DNA of 64,000 bases from Pseudomonas versuta (GCF_001294575.1 NZ_CP012676.1:4252001-4316000), one strand, 5' to 3'; positions 28,747 through 38,027 are shown, counted from the first letter of the stretch. Notes: generated by a model from the sequence alone, not told the origin. Made by a program: numbers and translations.

Positions 28747-28775
28747 TTGACGGATAACCGAAAAAGGCTTCTAAT
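28747..28775 (+). promoter_or_regulatory. Sigma-70 promoter of tRNA-Phe
   Basis: TTGACG, 17-base spacer, TCTAAT, followed by a GC-rich discriminator (GCGCCCC) typical of stable-RNA promoters under stringent control; 11 bases ahead of the tRNA. Confidence 0.75.
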
Positions 28776-28785
28776 GCGCCCCGTT

Positions 28786-28861
28786 GCCCAGATAGCTCAG
28801 TCGGTAGAGCAGGGGATTGAAAATCCCCGTGTCGGCGGTTCGATTCCGTCTCTGGGCACCA
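28786..28861 (+). tRNA. tRNA-Phe (GAA)
   Basis: 76 bases with encoded CCA. Acceptor stem GCCCAGA/TCTGGGC, D-loop with GCTCAGTCGGTAGAGC, anticodon arm GGGGATTGAAAATCCCC with anticodon GAA, T-arm GGTTCGATTCC. Confidence 0.98.
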
Positions 28862-28906
28862 CATTCAGCATTGATGTGGTGTTCGCACCACCTCAAAGCA
28901 AACAAG

Positions 28907-28931
28907 AAACCCGCCTAGTGCGGGTTTTTTG
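28907..28931 (+). terminator. Terminator of tRNA-Phe
   Basis: AACCCGC-CTAGT-GCGGGTT stem followed by a T-run, 46 bases after the tRNA; a second hairpin (GTGGTGTTCGCACCAC) precedes it. Confidence 0.9.
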
Positions 28932-29026
28932 TTGGGCGCGATTTATACCCGGTGGCGCCACCTCTCTTGGCGATTGCAAAGAGATGGGGTTCAATCCTCT
29001 CCTCAGCCTGCAAAGGACACACGTTC

Positions 29027-29497
29027 ATGGCAACGCCAAAGAAACAGCAAAAACACGCGCAGCGGGCCAAATCCAAAGCCAAACAGAACCGCATCGGCAA
29101 ACCGGCCAAGGCTTCGGCTGCGACCCTGATCGACAATCCGTTCGATGACGTAAAAATCGACCTCAGCACCTTCAACTTCCAGGACATCCTCGACAACGGC
29201 TTTGACCCGGCCGATTACGACGATCTGTTCCAGGTGATGAAGGCCGCCGAAGCCATCAACCTGCAAACCATGTGCACGGTGTTCCTGCAATACCCGGTGC
29301 TGGAGCTGGTGATCTCCGAAGAGGAAGAAGAGCCCGCGACCGACTTCCTGATGGGCCTGCTGATCGAGTACCGGATTGCCATCCATGGCGACGATGAAGA
29401 CAGCGCCGTGGCCTGGATCGAAACCCCGGCATTTCACAAAGCCTACGTCGAAGCTTCACGCCTGTTGCAAGAACGCAACACCCGGAGCAGCCACTGA
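29027..29497 (+). CDS. Conserved hypothetical acidic protein with basic N-terminus
   Basis: 156 residues; function and family not recognised. The first 35 residues are very basic and Ala/Lys/Gln rich (MATPKKQQKHAQRAKSKAKQ), suggesting nucleic-acid or ribosome contact; the remainder is acidic and helical with clusters such as ISEEEEEPATD. No membrane segment or signal peptide. ATG at 29027 has AAAGGA 8 bases upstream; the reading open from 28952 would run into the tRNA terminator side and is rejected. Its TGA overlaps the proposed start of the next gene. Confidence 0.8.
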   Translation: MATPKKQQKHAQRAKSKAKQNRIGKPAKASAATLIDNPFDDVKIDLSTFNFQDILDNGFDPADYDDLFQVMKAAEAINLQTMCTVFLQYPVLELVISEEEEEPATDFLMGLLIEYRIAIHGDDEDSAVAWIETPAFHKAYVEASRLLQERNTRSSH

Positions 29498-30414
29498 CAG
29501 CTGCCCTGCCCCGACCTGTCAGCCGGGCGTTCACCGAGGCTGCTGCTGACGGTTACTTGCTGGGCGGTCTTGAATGGCGCCAGCACACGCCGCACGCCTC
29601 GCGCGCCGTAGTCATCATCAATGCCGCCACCTCGGTGCGCTGCTGCTACTACACGCGCTTTGCCGAGTATCTGTTCAGCCATGGCATGGACGTGATGCTG
29701 TTTGACTACCGCGGCATCGGCGCCTCGCGCACAGGATCACTGCGCGGCTTCAAGGCCTCATGGTCGGACTGGGGATCACTGGACTTTGAAGCGCTCCTCA
29801 AGCGCGCACAGCGCCAATACCCGGGGCAGCCGATCGATGTGGTCGGACACAGCTTTGGCGGCTGTGCAGCAGGCCTGGCAGCGTCCGGGGCGGTTATTCG
29901 CCGTGTAGTGACCGTAGGGGCGCAATTTGCCTGCTGGCGTGACTATGCGCCCGCACAGCGCTGGCAGATGGTTACCAAGTGGCACGCCGTCATGCCTTTG
30001 CTCACCGGGCTCTGCGGCTACTTCCCGGGCAAGCGCCTGGGCTGGCTAGAAGACACCCCGGCAGGCGTGGTCAAGGACTGGGTGACGTTCGGCACGCGCT
30101 TTGAGCAACTCCCCAGCGCCCGCCACCTCGGGGCCCTGCCCTTTGCTTCGGTAAAGGCCAAAACCCTCGCCATCAGCCTTAGCGACGATCCGTTCGGCAC
30201 CGTGGCGGCCATCGAGCGCTTGCTGAGCCATTTCAGCGCCAGCTCCCGCACACATTTACGCATCAGCCCGGAAGATATCGGTGTAACAGAGATCGGCCAT
30301 TTCGCGTTTTTTCATAACCGATTCCATGACAGCTTATGGCCGATTGCCCTGCAATGGTTACAAACGGGGGCATTGGCAATCGATGTGCCCGGATCCATAC
30401 AATACCCCCTGTAG
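29494..30414 (+). CDS. Alpha/beta hydrolase, apparently with a CTG start
   Basis: About 306 residues. Serine hydrolase fold: nucleophile elbow GHSFGG, acid in SDDPFG, and His in EIGHFAFF, with an upstream DYRGIGAS loop; substrate unknown. No ATG or GTG lies at a sensible position. The domain already begins in TEAAADGYLLGGLEW, upstream of the first TTG (29557), and the frame is open back to a CTG at 29494 that overlaps the TGA of the preceding gene (CTGA). That is where an ATGA overlap would be expected, so either CTG is used or the ATG has been lost. Start is uncertain: 29494 versus 29557. The stop TAG belongs to the following REP. Confidence 0.75.
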   Translation: MTAALPRPVSRAFTEAAADGYLLGGLEWRQHTPHASRAVVIINAATSVRCCYYTRFAEYLFSHGMDVMLFDYRGIGASRTGSLRGFKASWSDWGSLDFEALLKRAQRQYPGQPIDVVGHSFGGCAAGLAASGAVIRRVVTVGAQFACWRDYAPAQRWQMVTKWHAVMPLLTGLCGYFPGKRLGWLEDTPAGVVKDWVTFGTRFEQLPSARHLGALPFASVKAKTLAISLSDDPFGTVAAIERLLSHFSASSRTHLRISPEDIGVTEIGHFAFFHNRFHDSLWPIALQWLQTGALAIDVPGSIQYPL

Positions 30415-30484
30415 GAGCGAGCTTGCTCGCGAGCTCTTCCTGAGAGCCGGATAGAGCTCGCGAGCAAGCTCGCTCCTACAGGGG
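30408..30484. repeat. REP element (type A), long-armed, supplying a stop codon
   Basis: Nearly perfect 27-base arms beginning CCTGTAGGAGCGAGCTTGCT and ending in the mirror sequence, about 16 bases apart. TAG at 30412 ends the hydrolase gene. Confidence 0.88.
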
Positions 30485-30495
30485 GTTGAGACCCT

Positions 30496-31188
30496 TTAGA
30501 TCGCCCGCTGGTTAACCCGGTCAGACAACTCTTCAGCCGTTTCCTTGCGTTCCGAATAGCGATCTACCAGGTCCGGACGGTCGCGCAGGAGCAAGGTGAA
30601 TTTGACCAGTTCTTCCATCACATCTACCACGCGGTCGTAGAGCGCCGAGGGCTTCATCCGGTCCTGATCGTCAAATTCCATGTAGGCCTTGGGCACCGAG
30701 GACTGGTTGGGGATGGTGAACATGCGCATCCAGCGCCCCAAATTACGCAACTGGCTGACGGTATTGAACGACTGCGAGCCACCCGAGACCTGCATCACCG
30801 CCAGGGTCTTGCCTTGCGTGGGACGCACCGCCCCCAGCGCCAGCGGCACCCAGTCAATTTGTGCCTTGAACACGGCAGACATGGCGCCGTGACGCTCGGG
30901 TGAGCACCACACCTGCCCTTCTGACCATTGCATCAACTCCAGCAGCTCCTGGACCTTGGGATGGTCGCGGGGGGCATCATCGGGCAGCGGCAACCCGGAC
31001 GGATTGAAGATCCGGGTCTCGGCACCCAAGTGACGCAGCAAGCGTGCAGCCTCTTCAACCAGCAAACGGCTGAACGAGCGCTCCCGCGTCGAGCCGTACA
31101 GCAGCAAAATGCGCGGCGGATGCGGTTGCTGCTCCGCACCGGGCTGATCGAGCAGTCCGAGGTTGAGGTTAGGCATCTGTTCGCTCAT
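30496..31188 (-). CDS. arsH: Arsenical resistance protein ArsH
   Basis: NADPH-dependent FMN reductase of the flavodoxin-like fold that oxidises trivalent organoarsenicals and confers arsenical tolerance. 230 residues. Motifs: [25 protein letters not shown] (phosphate loop), [21 protein letters not shown], and [26 protein letters not shown] lies 6 bases before the ATG. Last gene of arsR-arsB-arsC-arsH; a 12-base gap to arsC. Confidence 0.95.
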   Translation of the reverse strand: MSEQMPNLNLGLLDQPGAEQQPHPPRILLLYGSTRERSFSRLLVEEAARLLRHLGAETRIFNPSGLPLPDDAPRDHPKVQELLELMQWSEGQVWCSPERHGAMSAVFKAQIDWVPLALGAVRPTQGKTLAVMQVSGGSQSFNTVSQLRNLGRWMRMFTIPNQSSVPKAYMEFDDQDRMKPSALYDRVVDVMEELVKFTLLLRDRPDLVDRYSERKETAEELSDRVNQRAI

Positions 31189-31200
31189 CAAAGTCTCCTG

Positions 31201-31671
31201 TTACAACGTGGAAATTCGCTCAAGCTCAAGCCTGAGCCCAGGCACCGAAAGGGATTCAAACGGTAGCTCGAAAAAAGTCCGGCAGCGCCTCTCAATCTGC
31301 GCCAGGGTGGCTCGAAATGCCTGATCAATCCCGGCTTCGTCAGCCACAACCTCGGAAGGGTCGGCAAGCCCCCAATGGGCTTTGACTGCGGGGCCGAAAT
31401 ACACCGGGCAGGCCTCACCGGCCACCTTGTCACACACCGTAATTACGATGTCGGGGGGCGCTCCTTCGAAGGCCTCGTTGCCTTTACTGTACAAACCCGC
31501 CGTGGCTATCCCGGCGTCTTGCAGGGTGCTCAGGCTGCGCGGCAGCACCCGGCCTTTGGGAAAGCTGCCGGAACTGACAGCCTCAAAGCCTGGCGGTGCC
31601 AAATGGTTGAACATCGCCTCGGACAAAATGCTTCGGCAGCTATTGGCCGTACACATAAACAGAACTTTCAT
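31201..31671 (-). CDS. arsC: Arsenate reductase ArsC (LMW phosphatase / thioredoxin type)
   Basis: Reduces arsenate to arsenite for export. 156 residues with the PTP-like active-site loop CTANSCRS at residues 7–14 and the redox cysteines in VCDKVAGEACPV (two cysteines 8 apart), the pattern of thioredoxin-coupled ArsC. Start ATG at 31671; the gene begins 3 bases after the arsB stop. Confidence 0.95.
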   Translation of the reverse strand: MKVLFMCTANSCRSILSEAMFNHLAPPGFEAVSSGSFPKGRVLPRSLSTLQDAGIATAGLYSKGNEAFEGAPPDIVITVCDKVAGEACPVYFGPAVKAHWGLADPSEVVADEAGIDQAFRATLAQIERRCRTFFELPFESLSVPGLRLELERISTL

Positions 31672-31674
31672 CAC

Positions 31675-32958
31675 CTACCCTCCCAACCGCACGGCCAACG
31701 CCGCCAACGTGATCAACAGCACCGGTAACGTCAGCACGATCCCGACCTTGAAATAGTAACCCCAGGTAATGCGTATCCCTTTGCGCGCCAGTACGTGCAG
31801 CCACAGGAGAGTGGCCAGACTGCCGATCGGGGTGATTTTTGGCCCAAGGTCGCTACCGATCACGTTGGCGTAGATCATGGCCTCCTTGATCACCCCGGTA
31901 GCGCTGCTGGCGTCAATGGACAGGGCTGCGATCAGCACGGTGGGCAGGTTGTTCATGATTGATGACAGCAACGCCGTCAACAGGCCAGTACCCAGGGTCG
32001 CGCCCCACACACCGTAGCGGGCAAAGCCGTCGAGCCAGCCGGCCAGGTAATCGGTGAGCCCGGCGTTACGCAGGCCGTAGACCACCAGGTACATGCCCAG
32101 GGAGAAAATCACGATCTGCCACGGCGCCTCCTTGAGTACCTTGCGGGTGGAGATTTTGTGCCCCCACGCCGCGATGCCCAGCAACAACGCCGCGCACAAG
32201 GCCGAGATGGCGCTGATGGGAATCCCCAGCGGTTCCAGAGCGAAACAGCCCGCCAACAAAATCCCCAGCACCCACCAGCCCGCCACGAAAGTGGCTTTGT
32301 CATTGATGGCACTGGCCGGGTCATCAAGCTGCGCAGGGTCGTAATCGGCGGGAATGTCGCGCCGGAAAAACCACAACAACATGCCCAGCGTGGCCGCCAC
32401 GCTCACCAGGTTGACCGGCACCATCACCGCGGCGTACTGGTTGAAGCCGATGTTGAAGTAATCCGCCGAGACGATATTGACCAGGTTCGACACCACCAGC
32501 GGCAAGCTTGCGGTGTCGGCAATAAAGCCTGCCCCCATCACAAAAGCCAGGGTTGCCGCCGGCGAAAAACGCAGCGCCAGCAACATGGCGACCACGATAG
32601 GGGTAAGAATCAACGCCGCGCCGTCGTTGGCAAACAGCGCCGACACCAGGGCACCCAGCAACACCATATAGGCGAATAAACGTTTACCGCGGCCTCTACC
32701 CCACCGCGCCACATGCAAGGCCGCCCAGGCAAAGAACCCGGCTTCATCGAGCAACAGGCTGATGATGATCAACGCCACGAAGGTGCCTGTGGCATTCCAG
32801 ATGATCGACCACACAACCGGGACATCGCCCGGTTGCACCACACCAAAAATCAGGGCCAGCAGCGCCCCCAGCGAGGCGCTCCAGCCCACCCCGAGCCCCC
32901 GGGGCTGCCAGATGACCAGCACAATCGTGAACACAAAAATCGCAATGGCAGCCAACAT
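31675..32958 (-). CDS. arsB: Arsenite efflux permease ArsB
   Basis: Inner-membrane arsenite/antimonite exporter of the ArsB/NhaD (IT) superfamily. 427 residues and about 12 membrane segments; typical sequences [37 protein letters not shown] and [14 protein letters not shown]. Start [17 protein letters not shown] at 32958 with GGGAGAG upstream. A longer in-frame reading overlaps arsR and is rejected. Confidence 0.96.
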   Translation of the reverse strand: MLAAIAIFVFTIVLVIWQPRGLGVGWSASLGALLALIFGVVQPGDVPVVWSIIWNATGTFVALIIISLLLDEAGFFAWAALHVARWGRGRGKRLFAYMVLLGALVSALFANDGAALILTPIVVAMLLALRFSPAATLAFVMGAGFIADTASLPLVVSNLVNIVSADYFNIGFNQYAAVMVPVNLVSVAATLGMLLWFFRRDIPADYDPAQLDDPASAINDKATFVAGWWVLGILLAGCFALEPLGIPISAISALCAALLLGIAAWGHKISTRKVLKEAPWQIVIFSLGMYLVVYGLRNAGLTDYLAGWLDGFARYGVWGATLGTGLLTALLSSIMNNLPTVLIAALSIDASSATGVIKEAMIYANVIGSDLGPKITPIGSLATLLWLHVLARKGIRITWGYYFKVGIVLTLPVLLITLAALAVRLGG

Positions 32959-32977
32959 AAAACTCTCCCGACCCGGC

Positions 32978-33331
32978 TCAGCAGCAGCGGTTGCGTTGAG
33001 GGCGGTCGCCCATGGCTTCAAGGCGCAACACATCGTCGCGCAACCATTGCCCGTTGGCATTCAAGGTGGTGTCGAGGACCGACATGACCCACTGCGGCAG
33101 CGCCGGATTAAGCCGGTAATAAACCCACTGGCCCTGGCGACGGTCCAGCAGCAGCCCGCAATTGCGCAATTGCGCCAGGTGACGGGAGATTTTGGGCTGG
33201 CTGTCATTGAGCGCACACATCAGCTCACAGACGCACAACTCACCTTCTTGCACGATGAGCAGCGCAGAGCGCATTCGGGTGGCATCAGCCAGACACTTAA
33301 AAATCGCCGGAGGGGGAAAATCGTCCGTCAT
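32978..33331 (-). CDS. arsR: Arsenic-responsive repressor ArsR
   Basis: Winged-helix repressor, 117 residues. It has the As(III)-binding motif in the recognition-helix region, [11 protein letters not shown] (CVC), preceding the [24 protein letters not shown] pair ends the protein (NRCC). It heads the operon, 19 bases before arsB, and its promoter lies within an inverted-repeat operator. Start [19 protein letters not shown] at 33331. Confidence 0.95.
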   Translation of the reverse strand: MTDDFPPPAIFKCLADATRMRSALLIVQEGELCVCELMCALNDSQPKISRHLAQLRNCGLLLDRRQGQWVYYRLNPALPQWVMSVLDTTLNANGQWLRDDVLRLEAMGDRPQRNRCC

Positions 33332-33343
33332 CTCGCATCGCCT

Positions 33344-33388
33344 TACATATGGAAAACCGAATATATGGATTTCCATATGTATTGGCAA
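33344..33388 (-). promoter_or_regulatory. arsR promoter and ArsR operator
   Basis: Read on the minus strand: -35 TTGCCA (33383–33388), 17-base spacer, -10 TATATT (33360–33365). Over it lies a perfect inverted repeat TACATATGGAAA / TTTCCATATGTA (33344–33355 and 33370–33381) plus a third ATATGGA at 33363. Binding of ArsR would cover the promoter. Confidence 0.8.
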
Positions 33389-33411
33389 CCGGCCGGGATA
33401 AGCGGTGCAGG

Positions 33412-33660
33412 TCAGTTGCGGGCGGTGCAGCCTTCAGGCTTGGTCACTCGCGTTTTGGAGGCCGGGTTATTGCCCAGCTTGTTGACCGGTCGACGCGGCC
33501 GCACCATCAGCTCGCCCCCGCAGTTAGGGCAAAGCCCGCCCAGTTTTTGCTCCGAACAGGAGGCGCAAAACGTGCATTCGAATGAACAGATCCGCGCAAG
33601 GGAAGAATCAGGCGGTAGGTCACAATCACAGCATTCGCAATTGGGGCGTAATTCGAGCAT
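33412..33660 (-). CDS. DUF1272 domain protein
   Basis: 82-residue cysteine-rich cytoplasmic protein of unknown function. It starts MLELRPNCECCDCDLPPDS and continues ICSFECTFCASCSEQKLGGLCPNCGGEL, the DUF1272 pattern (PF06906) of paired cysteines that probably hold zinc. The tail is basic. The ATG at 33660 is the conserved start. It is upstream of arsR on the same strand but the ars promoter lies between, so it is its own unit. Confidence 0.9.
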   Translation of the reverse strand: MLELRPNCECCDCDLPPDSSLARICSFECTFCASCSEQKLGGLCPNCGGELMVRPRRPVNKLGNNPASKTRVTKPEGCTARN

Positions 33661-33866
33661 GAGCACCTCATCTAGACGGAAACATTCGTTGTTGTAGTTA
33701 AGACGCTTCCAACAAAAAGCCAATCGTTAATTTGCGCGTAAAAATGCCGGAGCAGTGCCTGATATCAAAACCTTCTATCTGAATGAATGGCACTTTTTGA
33801 TTATCACGCCTTCAAATCCTGATCAGCGCTCCTTTCAAAGCGTACACAGAGAGCCCGTCACACGGC
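33661..33866. other. Divergent intergenic region DUF1272 / bphO
   Basis: About 200 bases of relatively AT-rich sequence that must carry the bphOP promoter. No clear sigma-70 pair, repeat or RNA structure seen. Confidence 0.35.
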
Positions 33867-34472
33867 ATGCCATACGAATCCAGCTCCCCGCCAACGCCTT
33901 CGGTTTTGAACGAGCTCCGCTCAGGCACCCGGACCCTGCATGTTGCGCTTGAGAAGCGCCTGCCGTTTTTCTCGGACAGTCTTGACCTGCAACGTTACAC
34001 ACGTCTGTTGGCGGCCTATTACGGGTTCTATCAGGCAATGGAAAACCGGCTTGAACACAGCACGTTGATCCCGCCGGGTTTTGACTTGCATGCTCGCCTC
34101 AAGACCCGGGCCCTGGTGCAGGACCTGCGCGCCCTGAACATCAGCCCCCGGTCACTGTCGCTGTGCCCGGCACTGCCGCAACTGGGCAGCGAAGCCAGTG
34201 TGCTGGGGGTTTTATATGTGCTCGAGGGCGCCACGCTGGGCGGCAATATTTTGCGCAAACAGATTGCTGAACGCCTGGGGCTGCAAGCCCATGACGGCTG
34301 TGCCTTTCTTTACGTTTATGGCGAAGCCACTGGCCGCTACTGGAAGTCTTTCCTGGATTTTCTCTGTGCAGTGCCACTGGACGCCCGGGCACGCGATGAA
34401 GCCGTGAAGGCGGCCTGTTCTACATTTAGCTGCTTCGAGCAATGGCTCGAACGTCAGGAGGTGTTGTTATGA
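33867..34472 (+). CDS. bphO: Biliverdin-producing heme oxygenase
   Basis: Opens heme to biliverdin, the chromophore for the phytochrome encoded next. 201 residues. The proximal heme ligand is the His in RTLHVALEKRLPFF near residue 25; LGVLYVLEGATLGGNIL in the distal helix is typical of bacterial BphO. The stop overlaps the bphP start (ATGA). Confidence 0.93.
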   Translation: MPYESSSPPTPSVLNELRSGTRTLHVALEKRLPFFSDSLDLQRYTRLLAAYYGFYQAMENRLEHSTLIPPGFDLHARLKTRALVQDLRALNISPRSLSLCPALPQLGSEASVLGVLYVLEGATLGGNILRKQIAERLGLQAHDGCAFLYVYGEATGRYWKSFLDFLCAVPLDARARDEAVKAACSTFSCFEQWLERQEVLL

Positions 34473-36706
34473 ACCCACTGGACCCTGAAACCTTTGAAAC
34501 CTTGCTGACCAATTGTGCAGACGAGCCCATTCGCTTTCCGGGGGCCATTCAACCCCACGGTCTTTTAGTGACCCTGCGTGGGCCCGATCTGCACATCCAG
34601 CAAATCAGTGCCAACGTCGAGGCGCTGTTCGGCGTAGCGCCTGCGGCCTTGCTGGATCAACCGCTGTCGATGCTGACCGGACCGCAGGCGGCAGCCGCAG
34701 TGCTACAGGCCAGTCACTTCATCGAACAGGTCGAGGTGCCGCCGCTGGAGCTGCACCTGCAGGGGCTGACCTATGAAGGTTTATTGCACTGCAACAATGG
34801 CATCCTGATTCTGGAGCTCGAATTAAAGCCCGATGAAACCGAGCTCAACCATACGATGGCCAAGGTGCGCAACCTGAGCCGGGTACTGCAACGCCTGCAA
34901 ACTGGCAAGACCCTGCCCGCGCTGTATGAAACCTGCGTCAGCGAGATTCAGGCGCTGACCGGGTATGACCGGGTACTGATATACCGTTTTCAGGAAGAGG
35001 GGCACGGCCAGGTCATCGCCGAAGCATCAGCCCCTGCGATGGAGCTGTTCAACGGCATGTTCTTTCCTGCATCAGACATCCCCGAGCAGGCGCGCGAGCT
35101 TTATCGCACCCATTGGCTGCGCATCATTCCCGACGCGGCCTATGAGCCGGTACAGCTGGTCCCCAAATTGCGCCCTGACACGGGGCAAGCACTGGACCTC
35201 AGCGGGGCAGTCTTGCGCAGCGTGTCGCCGATCCACTGCCAATACATGCAAAACATGGGCGTACTGTCTTCGATGAGCATCTCCCTGATGGATGGCGAAC
35301 GCCTCTGGGGCCTGATCAGTTGCGGCCATCGCACCCCTCTGCATGTGCCGCACGAACTGCGCATGGCGTGCCAGACGATTGGCCAGGTCCTGTCCTTACA
35401 GATCAGCGCCTTGCAAACCCTGGAAATCAGCCGCCAGCGAGAAGCAAAAATAGACGCTTTGGTGCACTTGAATAGCGCCATGGAGCAAGGCCCGGAAAAC
35501 GTGTTCGACGGTCTGGCGCTGGAGCCCCGATTGTTGATGGAACTGACCCGGGCCAGCGGTGTAGCCATCATCGAAGACAAAGTGCTGCACCGTTACGGCC
35601 AATGCCCGCACCCCGAACAAATCCGTGATCTGTACCAATGGTTCAAGCAATCCGGCGACCCTGTGTTTTCCACGCACAGCCTGTCGACGCTTTATGCCCC
35701 GGCCGCCGAGTACAAGGATGTCGCCAGCGGCCTGCTGGCCATGTGTCTGCCCAAGCCTGTCGATAATGCCGTGCTGTGGTTTCGCAGCGAGATCAAAGAA
35801 AGCATGCCGTGGAGTGGCGACCCGAAAAAACCTCTCAACCTGGAACGCAGCGCTACCGGCTTGCGACTAAGCCCGCGCACCTCGTTCGAGCTGTGGAAGG
35901 TCGAGGTGGACGGTATCTGCGACAAATGGAGCCACGGCGATTTGTTCGCCGCCAACGACCTGCGCCGCTCGGCACTGGAAAACGACCTGAGCCGTCAGGT
36001 TCTGCGCGAACAGCAGGCGGTACGGGCACGGGATGAGTTGGTGGCGGTGGTGTCTCATGACTTGCGCAACCCCATGACCATCATCTCCATGCTGTGCGGG
36101 ATGATGCAGAAAACCTTCAGCAGTGACGGCTCCCATGCTTCACGGCGCATCACAACCGCCATCGACACCATGCAACAGGCCACCAGCCGCATGAACATCC
36201 TGCTCGAAGACTTGCTCGATACGTCCAAGATAGAAGCCGGGCGCTACACCATCTCCCCGCAATCACTGGACGTGACCCAGATCTTTGAAGAAGCGCTGTC
36301 GTTGCTGACGCCATTAGCCACCGACAAGGGGCTCGAGCTGACCTTCCACTCAGAGCCCGATCTGAAAATTCATGCCGACCCCGAGCGCCTGTTCCAGGTG
36401 CTGTCCAACTTGATCAGCAACGCGATCAAGTTCACCCCTGCTCAAGGCACCATCCAAGTGGCCGCCATAACGAGCGGAGACGACATCGTGTTCAGCGTGC
36501 GCGACTCCGGCAAAGGCATCCCGGCCGAGCAACTGCCGCACATCTTTGAACGCTACTGGACGGCGAAGGAAGGCAATACGTCTGGCACTGGCCTTGGGCT
36601 GTACATTTCTCAAGGGATCATCAAGGCCCACGGCGGCCTGTTAGTTGCACAAAGCACCCCGGGCCAGGGAAGTGAATTCCGCTTTACCGTGCCTAAATTT
36701 GCGTGA
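34469..36706 (+). CDS. bphP: Bacteriophytochrome histidine kinase
   Basis: Red/far-red light sensor kinase of 745 residues. Order: PAS (about 15–125) with the biliverdin-binding Cys16 (TNCADEPIRFPGAIQPHG), GAF (about 140–305) with the chromophore motif FFPASDIPEQARELY, PHY (about 315–490), HisKA with phosphoacceptor His530 (VVSHDLRNPM) and HATPase_c (VRDSGKGIP, GTGLGLYIS). It lacks an attached receiver domain and no response-regulator gene adjoins, so its partner is encoded elsewhere. It is the second gene of bphOP, translationally coupled. Confidence 0.95.
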   Translation: MNPLDPETFETLLTNCADEPIRFPGAIQPHGLLVTLRGPDLHIQQISANVEALFGVAPAALLDQPLSMLTGPQAAAAVLQASHFIEQVEVPPLELHLQGLTYEGLLHCNNGILILELELKPDETELNHTMAKVRNLSRVLQRLQTGKTLPALYETCVSEIQALTGYDRVLIYRFQEEGHGQVIAEASAPAMELFNGMFFPASDIPEQARELYRTHWLRIIPDAAYEPVQLVPKLRPDTGQALDLSGAVLRSVSPIHCQYMQNMGVLSSMSISLMDGERLWGLISCGHRTPLHVPHELRMACQTIGQVLSLQISALQTLEISRQREAKIDALVHLNSAMEQGPENVFDGLALEPRLLMELTRASGVAIIEDKVLHRYGQCPHPEQIRDLYQWFKQSGDPVFSTHSLSTLYAPAAEYKDVASGLLAMCLPKPVDNAVLWFRSEIKESMPWSGDPKKPLNLERSATGLRLSPRTSFELWKVEVDGICDKWSHGDLFAANDLRRSALENDLSRQVLREQQAVRARDELVAVVSHDLRNPMTIISMLCGMMQKTFSSDGSHASRRITTAIDTMQQATSRMNILLEDLLDTSKIEAGRYTISPQSLDVTQIFEEALSLLTPLATDKGLELTFHSEPDLKIHADPERLFQVLSNLISNAIKFTPAQGTIQVAAITSGDDIVFSVRDSGKGIPAEQLPHIFERYWTAKEGNTSGTGLGLYISQGIIKAHGGLLVAQSTPGQGSEFRFTVPKFA

Positions 36707-36707
36707 C

Positions 36708-36752
36708 GCCCGTCGCCGGCAAGCCAGCTCCCACAAGAGCTGGCCTGCCACT
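36708..36752. repeat. REP element (type B)
   Basis: CGTCGCCGGCAAGCCAGCTC and the mirrored GAGCTGGCCTGCC, in the short convergent space between bphP and gltS. Confidence 0.7.
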
Positions 36753-36760
36753 GCCTGACC

Positions 36761-37969
36761 TCAGCTGAACGCGTTGATAAACCAGGTGATCATCGGGATC
36801 GCCACAATGTCGATCAGTACTGCACCGCATAACGGCACGATGATGAAGGCTTTGTAGGAGAACACTTTGTAGTGATCGCAGATGGCGCCCATGTTGGCCA
36901 CGGCATTGGGCGTCGCTCCCAGCCCGTGCCCCATGAAGCCTGCACACAGGACGGCGGCGTCGTAGTTGCGGCCAAACAGGCGGAACAGGACGAACACGCA
37001 GAGCAGGATCATGATCACCACTTGCACCACCAGAATCACCAGCAGCGGCAACCCCAGCTTCTCCAGCTCCCAGAACTTCAGGCTCATCATGGCCATGGTC
37101 AGGAACATGCCCAGGCACACGTCACCAATGGTGCTCACGGCATGGTCAGGCATCTCGACAGCCTGGGTGCGGTCATTGAGGTTGCGCAGAATGATGGCCA
37201 CAAACATCGCGCCCACATAGCTTGGCAACACGATGCCCAAATGCTGCTGCAAGCTGCCGCCCAGCCAGAAACCCAGCACCATGATCACCACGATGCAGGT
37301 CAGCAGCCGCAGCAGGGTCGCCGCGTCCAGAGCCGCCGGCGGGGTGTGGACCACTTCTTCAAAGGCCTTGAGGTTACCCACCGCTTCAGCCTTGACCGTG
37401 AGCTTGTTGCGTTCAATCAACCAGCGCGCCAGCGGACTGCCCAACAAACCGCCGGCCACCATGCCGAAGGTCGCTGCCGCCAGAGCGGCAGTGGTCGCGC
37501 CTACCGCACCGAGGTTCTCGGCAATCGGGCCGAACGCGGCCGCTGCACCGAAACCGCCTTCCAGCGACACGGCACCGGCCATGATGCCCAGCAACGGATC
37601 AATCCCCAGCAGCTTGGCCACGCTGACCCCCACCACGTTTTGCACCAGGGCCAGGCCCCAACACGCACCCAGGTAGATAAACAGCAACTTGCCGCCCTTG
37701 CGCAGCAGGCCCAGGCTGCCACCCAGACCGACAGTGGTGAAAAACGCCACCATCAGCGGGGTTTGCAGGCTGGTATCGAGGGTCAGGTTGAGCAGTTGCT
37801 GATCGCGTAACAGCCAGATCACCAAGGCAAAACCAAAGCCGCCAATCACCGGCGCCGGAACACAAAGTTGGCGCAGCCAGTAGCTGCGTTTTTTCAGCTG
37901 GGCACCCAGGCCCAGCAGGAGCAACGCGAGAGCGAGGGTGCTCAGCGCATCCAGTTCGAATGTCAGCAT
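36761..37969 (-). CDS. gltS: Sodium/glutamate symporter GltS
   Basis: Inner-membrane Na+-coupled L-glutamate importer. 402 residues, about ten membrane segments and two inverted repeats; motifs GGFGFALVIWLL, GAVSLEGGFGAAAAFGPIAE near residue 150 and FMGHGLGATPNAVANM near 340 are the GltS re-entrant loops. Start MLTFELDALSTLALALLLLG. It follows the formimidoylglutamase gene after 58 bases. Confidence 0.95.
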   Translation of the reverse strand: MLTFELDALSTLALALLLLGLGAQLKKRSYWLRQLCVPAPVIGGFGFALVIWLLRDQQLLNLTLDTSLQTPLMVAFFTTVGLGGSLGLLRKGGKLLFIYLGACWGLALVQNVVGVSVAKLLGIDPLLGIMAGAVSLEGGFGAAAAFGPIAENLGAVGATTAALAAATFGMVAGGLLGSPLARWLIERNKLTVKAEAVGNLKAFEEVVHTPPAALDAATLLRLLTCIVVIMVLGFWLGGSLQQHLGIVLPSYVGAMFVAIILRNLNDRTQAVEMPDHAVSTIGDVCLGMFLTMAMMSLKFWELEKLGLPLLVILVVQVVIMILLCVFVLFRLFGRNYDAAVLCAGFMGHGLGATPNAVANMGAICDHYKVFSYKAFIIVPLCGAVLIDIVAIPMITWFINAFS

Positions 37970-38027
37970 GGCGAATTTCTCTTTTTCTTATGATTCAACA
38001 AGCGGTTTCAGGGATGTACGGAAAAAC

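Noticed and set aside
28747..29148. Open frame running through tRNA-Phe into the next gene
   Set aside because: Spurious translation of the tRNA and its terminator in another frame.
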